This document shows, piece by piece, positions 55,433-64,000 of a stretch of DNA of 64,000 bases. The notes below the pieces were generated by a model. That model was given only the letters and a program-made list of their open reading frames with translations. It was not told where the DNA came from and searched no databases. Both the position numbers and the translations under genes were made by a program. The DNA comes from Pisaster brevispinus (Eukaryota > Echinodermata > Asteroidea > Forcipulatida > Asteriidae), in NCBI GenBank assembly GCA_023634235.1, contig JAMKCF010000006.1, positions 13,000,647 to 13,064,646 on the forward strand, written 5' to 3'. How positions within the stretch are numbered: the stretch's first letter is position 1; every line of letters starts with the position of its first letter.

Positions 55433-58309
55433 ACACCCCCTACAAATATTATGCTCATAAGTCTAGGGACCAAAAAGCACCATAGACCTTTATCATGTTT
55501 CCTTCATTTTGATCATGTTCCCTGAATCCAGTAACAGTAATGAATGCTCGTGGTCATTGCACAAAAAAGGTACCAGACTGTTTTTTTTCTTCCAGCCTTG
55601 ATTTGGTTGTAACGATTTGGACTGGAGAAAGATCAAGATGGTGGCACCATGTTAAAAGGTCTATTGCCATGGGTAAAGTAGACTGGTTGCTACAGGTATA
55701 GTTTGACGCATTCATGCCGCTTCCTTATAAAAATATAACAAATCATGTGACAAGCTCTAAACCAATCAGAAGGCCGAATCTTTGTAAGGGGTGTTGTAAA
55801 ACACAATGCTCCCATGCAAGCGATTTTGGGAAGGTTTTGTTGCTAATTTGAAGTACAGTGCACAGCTCCATGGTCTGACTACTGTGTTGATGATACAGCA
55901 AACTCCGCAAGCTACTGTGGGTGTGGGGCGGGGGAGGGGGTAGTCTTTAGCAAAGAAGGGTCATTTCCACAATGTTGTAAAATTAAAAATTGAAAACAAG
56001 CACGATTTTAGACGCAAAATATTAATACAAATACACATACAAAATGCTTTATTGTAACTAAAAATAATGCCTGGAGAGGCAGTTGATAAAAATTCAAAAT
56101 TTCCTTGTCAAGTTTTTTATAACATCGGTCGATCTACATGTAAATAACTCCATGGTGTTTTTTTTACAGACTAACGGACAGACTAACAAAGAAGGAATCT
56201 TAGTGATTTACAGGAATTGTCAGGTTGCAATGAATCATGCAATCTTTATGGGTCAAAAAAGTTGCCCCTCCAAAACCCAAACATTTCCGGTCTCTGCAGG
56301 GAATACCGATTCTGCGTCGAACCAAATACGACATCCCAAAAATGTCCTGGTAAAAAATGTGAACTTTTACATGAATCTTAAGCGGAATTAAACAACTACA
56401 TACAAAGCCCAACTACAGCCACAACATGCAAGTTTAAAATAAATACTCATGGGCCTAAATAGCATGAATTTGTGAAGATCATGCAGTTTAGGGGCGATAT
56501 CTGGTCACACTTCCTGTGAACATTTTAATGCATCCATACATACATCTTCCCGAATCACTCAAAATTATCATAGCAGAATTATCGTAGCACAAAGCAATTT
56601 TGTCGACCAGAATTGGTTGCCTACTAAAATACCATCTCACTGTAACTGGTTCCCTGCTTGGTAATTTGTTACAAACGAATATTTTTACTTAAGCAGCTCT
56701 ACGAAATCGAGCCCTACATAAACAGCAAGTTCACTTATACACGTAGGTATGAGTGTCAATATTCCAGTCATAAATCTTAAATTTAATCTTAAATTCAATG
56801 CACCAAATTTTTCCGAAAAGTGAGGAAAAGATGAAACACAACAGTCTGCCATCCCCCACATTTAACATTCCATTGCTATTCCTAATTCAATGGATATTAA
56901 TATACCTCATACACATTCATGATCGAGAATTCTAACAGGTCAATTTACTATCATGTTCCACATGCTATTTTGCTGTTAACCAAGCCACACCAGTATTAAC
57001 ATGGTAATTATGCAAACATGGTAGACTTTTGCGAGCATGCGCTTTGTGAAGCAAACATGGATCTGTCGCAAGGGGGGGGGGGGCACATTACACACGCGAT
57101 TATCGCTAGCCACATCCACATGAAAAGATGGTGGCACACGGAAATGTCAATCAGTGTATATTCCCAAACTGATTGATGCCGAACTAGAGAAGTATGAGGT
57201 ATAGTAGAACAAACATAACATGGCTCACTTCATTCTGAGTGGACAGTTGATATTGGGTCTCCACTCTACTGGAAGATGACTACTAGTTCCCAAGGCGAAG
57301 CCAAGGGAACTAGTTTGTCAAATTCTAATACATGTACCGAGGGGAGCTAATATCGACTTACCACCCTCAAACTGTGTTGTATTTGTGTACTTGTTTCATT
57401 CCATCATCATTTTACATGCAGCCGAACACTTTTGTGGAACAGAAATTAAGTTATTTTTAAATTAGACAATTGTAACCATTATTAAAATCATACCTAATTT
57501 ATGTCAACTGAACAATGAATTGAGCCAATCTTGGGTTACTTAATAACAATTCTTTAACCATGGTCTCTGAAATACAGTTCATCTTATACAGAAAAAATAT
57601 GGAAGTGAATTGATTTCCCTTGCTGGGAACAAAAGCAATGAACCAATTTACATGAAAGATAATTTAAAATGGATTCTTTTAAGTGCACAATTCATTGAAT
57701 AAAGCGAACACCAACCACAAATTACAGAACACTAAAAGTAAAAATTACCCTGAGGTATTGGTTTCAAATGAAGCACAGGTACGAGCATAATTGTATCAAT
57801 AGCACCTCGCACTAGTGACTAAACTTTTTCTCAAAATAGCCGCATGTCAGACAAACATTCCACCACTAGCTCTCACGTGATCACCGCATCAGTGTGCAGA
57901 ACCACAGTAGTACAGTCAGTACACGTGAGTAAACATAAAGCGTAGAGATGTACGGGTGCCCCTTAGTGAATTTCCAAACGCTGTCTGAGATCCGTGTACC
58001 GTACTGAGCTATTTTTAGCATTAGTGCGAAGTGCCGTTACCGAAAGACTACCAACTAGAATATAACACATCAATGTCAATAACACATGACAAAATCATAG
58101 CAAGAACCACACTATGTGCGTGTTTAGTTTTACAATACACTGCAGTAGAGTTGCTTCTCCTTTTGTACCTTTAGAATTCAGTTCTGCCCTCATTTTGCCC
58201 CCACATCAGACACGTGACAAATGTCTTCCTGAATGAGGTAACCCACTATCAGTGGGGAATCTGTATCATAGGTCCCTAAGAGAATTAAAGCAACATCTAG
58301 CCATTAATA

Positions 58310-58455
58310 ATGGGGGACTTTTGGGATGCTAGGTGGCAGCAGACTTACCAGGTAAATCCATTGCTCTCGGTAATGTGCGCATGCTCAGAGCTAAGTAAAC
58401 AGTGGAAATCTACCTGGTAAGTCTGCTGCCACCTAGCGTTCCAAAGTCTCCCATT
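58310..58455. repeat. MITE, complete copy, CTAGGTGGCAGCAGACTTAC ends
   Basis: Long terminal inverted repeats: ATGGGGGACTTTTGGGATG then CTAGGTGGCAGCAGACTTAC on the left, and their reverse complement on the right (GTAAGTCTGCTGCCACCTAG). Spacer is only about 50 bases. Related copies lie at 16100 and 60518. Confidence 0.85.
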
Positions 58456-58601
58456 GAATGGGCACTTTACAGGGGGTGTCTTGCATGTTTAAATGTATGT
58501 ATAAGGCATTTATACTCATCAAAAAAATCCAAACAAGTGCAAGGACACCAAGAAATAGAAGTGAAAAATCCTTAAAAATCGTCTTGCAGGCCTAGATTCC
58601 C

Positions 58602-58800
58602 ACTTATTCTAGACCTGGAACCTCCCAGATGTTACAATTCAGGAGGTTTACACACTCTGCGCATCACCATCAAAACCACAGGATTGGACACAATGTGGAT
58701 TATTTCATTCCTTCTTTGGTGACTGCTACACTTTTTTCAGGAAAATTTGAAGGCTCAAGGTTTTGAGAAAATCTTGAAATCGGGAAAAAAATATTCAGAA
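58602..58800 (+). repeat. Dispersed repeat (copy 2 of 2)
   Basis: Same order of motifs as 10917-11160, with several short deletions; same orientation. The shared right end (GAAAATTTGAAGGCTCAAGG) suggests a defined 3' end. Confidence 0.7.
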
Positions 58801-59547
58801 ATCAAACACACGATGCATGAATCAACGACAGCATGTTTTCACCAAACTGCTATGTTGTCAACCAGTTACTGTGGTTTGCAGAGTTTTATGCACCATTCTA
58901 GTCTTTTGGAACACAAAACAGAATCTGATTTGACAAATTTTTACAAATTTCAAAAAAAGAAAAAAGAAAGGCATTTGATATATTAGTATGTTTTAGTACA
59001 TTGGTGTCATATTGTTTGGTTTTACCCTTACACCGATGTGTGTAAAGCACTGTATACTCAACAAAGTAAAATGAATCACTTTTAAGAGCGATGAAGCTTA
59101 AAAATTCATTTTCCCAGACTTTCCAAGAAACAGATGTGAACAGAAAACAACAAAATGGCAGTAGTTTGAGAAGGATAACAGACTCCCATTTACGTATATG
59201 ACATGACCTAAAAAATAATCCAATTAAAACTTTGAGTGTTCTTACATCATAATTTTGTCTGAGCAATTAATTAAATACATAAGTCCTGAAAATTTTCTTA
59301 GTAATTAATGCAAAATTGTTCATGGCAAATCATAATTTAGCCTAAATCATGCATTTTCACAATCTGCACTTAAAAAAACCCAAAATTTCAATTCTCTAAC
59401 TTGTATCATAACATTTGCCTCACTATCCTTTCTTTACATACATGTGATAGTTTGGAAAATTAATACGCACACGTTAAAGAGACTTTCTGCCAACGGACAG
59501 GTCTTAAAATAACTTACATGTACTGCACATCGAACAGAGCTAGACCG

Positions 59548-59720
59548 GGGTCCAATTTCATTGGGCTTCTTAAGCTGAAAACTTCACTTAAAGAATCATG
59601 CTAAGCAAAACTAAGCAGGATACCAGTCACAGATGGCATATGCGAAATAATACTTTTGCCGGTAACCTTATTGTGGTAAGCAAACTTGTGCTGTGCTTAG
59701 CTACTCTTTGTGCTAAACAG
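59548..59720. repeat. MITE-like foldback, GGTCCAATTTCATTGGGC family
   Basis: GGGGTCCAATTTCATTGGGC start, GCTAAGCAAAACTAAGCAGG and GGTAAGCAAACTTGTGCTG inside; right terminal repeat lost. A shorter relic (AGCTCTATAAAATTGGTCCC) lies at 60210-60230, and others at 56590-56717 and 60690-60835. Confidence 0.65.
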
Positions 59721-60517
59721 TAATAAATGCTTGTTGTCTATCAAGATTTTTGTTTAGTTTGTCAAAACAGAATTTTTATATGCAGATATTATAATACATG
59801 TACACACAAAATTAAGTTCTCTCTCTTACAAATAAAAAGTGCCTCAAACTTTGTAAACCACAAACTAATTTAAACAATCGGGGTCATGCGGCTGACGCTG
59901 TGAGACGACTACAAACATGTCAACCATTTCCCATGATGTACCGTGAAAATAGCCTCTCTTGGCCAAACTGTAGAGGGCGCACTGTATTGGGAACTGCCCG
60001 TATTGAACTGTTCAAACACTTCCAATCATTATACTCTTTCAATGACGATTTGTTGTTAAACTGTTCTGTGTTCCGCCATTTAATAGAACAGTAACTGTAC
60101 TTGCAGCCCACTTTATAGAGTGTGGAACCAGTCATAAGCAGTACACCTCACATGAGCTTCTGGCTGGTAACCAAACTTTGCTTCGCAAGATGTTTGTTTG
60201 TTTGTTTAGCAAGCTCTATAAAATTGGTCCCACTCAACACATTCTTCGGCTTGTTCTATTATACACTTTTTACTGCAAGAGGATTTTTCCAAGTGATGAA
60301 AATCAAAGAAAACCCCACCCATACAGAAGACAATATAGGACATGCAAATTAAATTACTGTACAATTTTTCCGCAAGGTGGTTTTTCTACTCTCTTTTTTG
60401 AATAGTAATTTCAAAAAATCCAGTTTATTTAGAAACATGCTTTTTTAATACAAAATGAGGGGCATAAAAAAAATTAAATAAAACACTATAGTGTTCAACT
60501 TGCAGCTACACAATGGC

Positions 60518-60669
60518 CGTGGAGTGTTTGGAACGCTACACGGCAGCAAACTTAATGGGTAAATTGACATTGTTTACATACTTCTGATTATGTGCATGTT
60601 TTTTTAACGAGAACAATGAATTAACCTGGTAAGTCTGCTGCCATCTAGGGTCCCAAAAAGTCCCCGAAT
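60518..60669. repeat. MITE, diverged copy of the GGCAGCAGAC family
   Basis: Left end GGAACGCTACACGGCAGC and right end GTAAGTCTGCTGCCATCTAG with GGGTCCCAAAAAGTCCCC. Only about 2 kb from the complete copy. Confidence 0.75.
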
Positions 60670-61223
60670 GCGAGTTTGCGGCACACAAACACTTGAACTT
60701 GCTATGCAAAAACAAGCAGGGAACCAATCAAAAACAGCGTTTAACAGATAGGATTCTAGCTGGTCACATATTTCTGCTTCGTAATATTTTTTTTCATCGG
60801 CACCTTTTTTAGCAGCTCTATCAAATTTGGCCTTGATGGATGAATGGGTATGGAGGGACTTCCTGATTACTGGTCTTAGTTTTTATTTACAGTATTTACA
60901 ATACTCATCTGTATAGATGACCAAACTATACATGATTAAGTGGGGAATTTTGTTTACAAGTTTCTACAGTATACTATTCTAGTGCATTTAAAAGGGGTTG
61001 GGACAAAACAAAAAACAATTACTTACAATTGACAAGTTAAAAAGTAATGGGTCAGTCGCTGTTCATTAAAAATACAAATGGGAACAAATCAACATAAAGG
61101 GGAATATCTGATCCGAGTGTGTGGACAAACCTGGTTTTTAAATAAACTTCTTCTAATAATGATGTTTTCACCAGCTCATCATAATTTAATTCCTAATTGC
61201 CAAAAGCCTCCGGCTTAAAATTG

Positions 61224-61231
61224 ATTTTATT
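61224..61231 (-). promoter_or_regulatory. Candidate HP1 poly(A) signal
   Basis: Reads AATAAA on the minus strand (TTTTATTC on plus), about 350 bases past the HP1 stop codon. A second candidate lies near 60887. Neither has independent support. Confidence 0.3.
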
Positions 61232-61576
61232 CAAATGTCTGTCAACTTAGAGATAGTTAAATCTTTTATACATACATGTATACATGGCAACATGGCATGT
61301 TGGTTGGATGAAGGGAATTTGCCGGCACAAAAATACTGCTTACATTTTTTTTGTCAAAGACAAAGAAAATGGAGTCCAGTTGTGAACTTGTTTTGTCATT
61401 TGAGTATGCCGATTATGGTTTTTTTAAGGTCACTTTTTTGCTTCTCTTAAAGGAAATATCACGACAAAAGGAAAAATATACAATCTGGCCAGTTCATCCA
61501 TCAAAAAATCCTTTTCTTCCCTTTTTGTAATGTAATTTAGTTGGTTTGGGGGATTTTTTTTTTTGCGTAACAAGAC

Positions 61577-62926
61577 TCACAACGTTTTGGTCTCTTTGGC
61601 TGATATGCCGTCCCTGACGTCATCCTCTTTGGACTCCGTGTGCCATGTCAGTCTCTCCTCGTAGAATGCGATGACAACCTGGGGGCACTTCACATTGGCT
61701 TCTTTCGCTCGGACCAAGTCGGCGCGGTCACTGCTTTTCCTACAAAAATGGAAGCAAAAATCCACATTAAGACGTTTTCTCATTAACATTTGCAGATTTT
61801 AAATGGCTCGTAATTTTTAATGGTCGTGTTTCTGAAGCACAATCAGACCGATGGAAAGCCGTTATGTAACGGCTGATCATCAACCCACGCCAGGTCCAAC
61901 AGACTGCATCCTGGAGATGAAAGGCTTCTTTAAAAAACCTGGGCTGGTATGTGAAAGGAGAAAGTCTTCAATAAAGGCATTGTTTATTAATTCTGGTCAT
62001 GAAGCCAAGGTTTCTCAGAAAACTTAATCACTGTACTAGCCAAGAATCCTACGGAGAGAAAACAATGAAAAAACGCCAGAGAATTTCTCTAGGGAAAACC
62101 CACCCAACCACCAGGTAGGGACTGAAAACTCAATCCACATAGTGCCCCAGGTGGGATCCGAACCGGGGTTCTAGAGGTGGAAGGCCAGGAAAGACACCAC
62201 TAGAGTCAATCCCTTCATTGTTTGCAGCGCCTTTGACGGGGGCCACCAAACCCCGACCACATGGACTATGTGAACAGTGGCCAGTGTACACGCAATCGGC
62301 CACAGTGCCTCACCACACATGGCATGTTGACATGACTACCGCCAAACATGCACAAAAACTCAAATGCCAGTTTATTTGCGCTTTATTGTATCCTCCGAAG
62401 TGAATTGGTTATGGAATAAAATAGCATTATACGCATTCCTTACACAGAGCTTTATCACCCGAGGGCGTCTCAAAGCGCTCATTATTTTTCTACAAGGTAT
62501 GCAGAGCTATGCTTGAAATATAAGACCCATTTATTTTGCAAGGTGCTGTGGCGCAACCACCAGCCAACCATACCAGAAGCAATGGGGTGAACCCCTTCTC
62601 TTAATGACAAGTGTACTGGGGCTTTTTTTTACGTGCATTACACAACACATCACAATCTTCGAGCCACCTGAACTCAAATTTGTGATCTCTTGAGGAAAAC
62701 GGACATGCCTGGACTTTTGACTGAATCCATAAAAATCAGCAAAGTCTTCTGAAGGATTTGAGGGGGTTTTAGTTGTTCACTCTGACATAGACATTTACCA
62801 TTTCATTAAGAATATCAGCTCAGAATCTTTTTCTGTAGCTCCCAGGATTTTCTCTGGTTCCAGTTTTCTGTCAAAGCCCTCAGGCTCTGTCGAGCTTGCG
62901 CTTGGTGTGCACTCTAGCGTCTGGCC
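61577..62926 (-). CDS. CBX: Heterochromatin protein 1 (CBX1/3/5 type), last two coding exons, 5' part beyond the window
   Basis: HP1 proteins bind H3K9-methylated chromatin through a chromodomain and dimerise through a C-terminal chromoshadow domain that docks PxVxL partners. Two exons are visible: 62926-62799 (entering in phase 0) and 61739-61577, joined across GT-AG within a Trp codon; together 96 residues. The first gives [19 protein letters not shown] then ELIFLMKW; the second has [19 protein letters not shown] then [10 protein letters not shown], the hallmark chromoshadow sequence. The Ile in PQVVIAF (dimer interface) and the Trp in LTWH (partner groove) are kept. The tail after the domain is short and acidic. 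The hinge and chromodomain exons must lie to the right of 64000; I saw no chromodomain between 62927 and 64000. Which paralogue it is cannot be told. Confidence 0.93.
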
Positions 62927-63179
62927 CTGTAAATAAGATAGCAAAAAGTTACATGTAGTTGATTTATCCCACTGTTTTCATTTCAAGCAAATACAAACTG
63001 CATTAACTGAAAGCATTAGACTCCGTTTTAATCCCATGATTGTTCTTTAAGATAAGGTGCAAGACAAAGTACTATGGAATAGAGTTGTGCAAATAGAACT
63101 TGTGACTTCCGTTTAACTGTTTCCAATCATAACTATCAGCCCATCTGTAAAAGGAGTAGGTGTCAACACACTTTCAAGG

Positions 63180-63405
63180 AGTTGAACACCTTCTCTTTTA
63201 AATAAGTGCACTGGGTTCTTTTACGCGCATTACACAACACACAGGGCCAGTGGCTTTATGTCTCATCTGAAGGACGATGCAATCATGGTTAAGTGTCTCG
63301 CTTAAAGACACAAGTGTCACGACCGGGACTCAAACCCACACCCTGCCGTTCAGAAACACCAGAGCTCGAGTCTGGTGCTCTTATCCCCTCGGCCACTTAA
63401 AATGG
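63180..63405 (-). repeat. tRNA-derived SINE, reversed, upstream side of HP1 exons
   Basis: AAGTGCACTGGGTTCTTTTA, CGCTTAAAGACACAAGTGTC, GGACTCAAACCCACACC and the reversed A box (TATCCCCTCGGCCACTT) form a nearly complete element. A shorter related piece occupies 62550-62700, and an independent reversed B box (GGATCCGAACCGGGG) lies at about 62150. Confidence 0.75.
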
Positions 63406-63445
63406 ATGTCAATATTTTTCCCTGGATAGTGTCTGGGGCTAACAT

Positions 63446-63474
63446 TAAAAAAAAAAAAAATTTTTTTTTTTTAA
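63446..63474. repeat. A-run/T-run perfect palindrome
   Basis: About 14 A followed immediately by about 14 T, able to form a cruciform and prone to length error in sequencing. Confidence 0.8.
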
Positions 63475-63562
63475 CTGTCGGCTTTGTTAAACCGAAATTT
63501 GGAAATGGACTTCAACATTTGTTTACGGTTAAACTGTTAACCAGTTAAACGTCCTAATTGTA
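63465..63562. repeat. Repeat with GTTAACCAGTTAAACGTCC (copy 2)
   Basis: ATGGACTTCAACATTTGTTT, GGTTAAACTGTTAACCAG and TTAAACGTCCTAATTG. Same orientation as 21007-21115. Confidence 0.7.
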
Positions 63563-63720
63563 CAATGGAATGGTCTCCTTCCTGAACGACAGCAAAACCA
63601 ATCGCTGTCTTTATTCAAATCTACCCTAAAACCCCTAAATTTTTCCATCCTTTTTACAATTAATGTTTTTCTTTGTTTTTATGTTTGGCGGATACCAGCA
63701 CTTTACTAAGTGTTCACCAT
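63555..63720 (+). mobile_element. Possible LINE ORF C-terminal relic
   Basis: Plus-strand reading WNGLLPERQQNQSLSLFKST then LKPL fits the WNxLP...FKxxLK ending of LINE reverse-transcriptase ORFs, followed by a T-rich stretch and TTTATGTTTGGCG. Short and therefore tentative. Confidence 0.45.
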
Positions 63721-64000
63721 TGTTATTATTACTAACCCCGACAAACTAAGCAGTTTGGCTAGCATGTTGACCTCAATTACCCAATACCCTCTTCTTCTTA
63801 TGTCACTCCATACCCAATTGTTTGGATTTGGGTAAGATTAGTACGCCTGACCCTGTGATAAGCACTTGTTGGCCCCAAGTCCTGAATCCTTCAATTTGGC
63901 AATTGGTTATTGACCACACACGTCGACTGCGCGTGTAGAGCCTCGACTTCATGCTTCATTTGTATTGTATTTGTGTTTCCGTTTGGATGAAAGTGTCATT

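Larger units (their letters stand above)
51037..61576. other. Convergent intergenic region SKAP / HP1, about 10 kb
   Basis: Includes SKAP and HP1 3' UTRs of uncertain length (AATAAA candidates for SKAP at 51444, 54370 and 54511). Dominated by foldback and MITE elements (51955, 52735, 53008, 55292, 58310, 60518) and a dispersed repeat (58602). No exon recognised. Confidence 0.5.
62927..64000 (-). other. HP1 intron upstream of the chromoshadow exons, to window edge
   Basis: The minus-strand acceptor ATTTACAG precedes the exon at 62926. The interval holds a SINE (63180-63405), an A14/T14 palindrome (63447-63474), the 63465 repeat and a possible LINE relic (63555-63720). No chromodomain or hinge exon is visible. 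Confidence 0.6.

Noticed and set aside
1..64000. CRISPR array, prokaryotic operon, viral genome or toxin gene
   Set aside because: Spliced eukaryotic genes throughout; the only regular arrays are minisatellites without unique spacers, and no viral or toxin protein motif was seen.

Overview
This is a eukaryotic nuclear genomic window, most likely from an echinoderm (a sea star is my best guess) or a related marine deuterostome. The grounds are: AT-rich spliced genes with GT-AG introns; protein sequences close to vertebrate families but clearly divergent; dense short foldback elements whose ends read like GGGCCCAATTTCATA or GGGTCGATTTCACAAAG; and tRNA-derived SINEs. I recognise the repeat style from echinoderm sequence by memory only; no search was run.

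Five gene models are supported at protein level. COX14 (minus, coding 16783-16980) is a 65-residue mitochondrial complex IV assembly protein. IQCB1/NPHP5 (plus, 17562-26023, 12 coding exons, 587 residues) is a ciliary transition-zone protein with three IQ-type motifs. SMUG1 (minus, 28719-31336, 2 coding exons, 297 residues) is a uracil-DNA glycosylase. A SKAP1/2-type adaptor (plus, 32908-51036, 7 coding exons, about 510 residues) has an N-terminal helical region, a PH domain, a long acidic/tyrosine/proline-rich linker and an SH3 domain. At the right edge an HP1 (CBX1/3/5) gene enters on the minus strand; only its last two coding exons, which encode the chromoshadow domain, lie inside the window.

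Two pairs are head to head: COX14 with IQCB1, and SMUG1 with SKAP. In each pair the inferred first exons lie within a few hundred bases, so each pair probably shares a bidirectional promoter. IQCB1 and SMUG1 converge tail to tail. SKAP and HP1 also converge, across about 10 kb of repeat-rich sequence. I see no functional operon-like logic; the genes act in separate processes (cilium, respiratory chain, base excision repair, adhesion signalling, heterochromatin).

The left 16 kb is gene-poor. It holds a plausible minus-strand start exon (13522-13540, encoding MAESEG and a GTAAG donor) and two plausible downstream internal exons (5166-5298 and 2031-2095). I do not recognise the protein and cannot prove the exons belong together.

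The rest is introns and intergenic DNA filled with repeats: at least eight kinds of foldback/MITE-like elements, several present in two or more copies here; tRNA-derived SINEs; a degenerate non-LTR retrotransposon 3' end inside IQCB1 intron 2; two coding-like minisatellites; and a tandem triplication of the 3' end of IQCB1 exon 8. I found no CRISPR array, viral genome, toxin gene or clearly new enzymatic system. The most unusual signals are the exon-end triplication, the arginine-to-isoleucine change in the SMUG1 HPSP motif, the enlarged SKAP linker, and the multi-family foldback repeat landscape.
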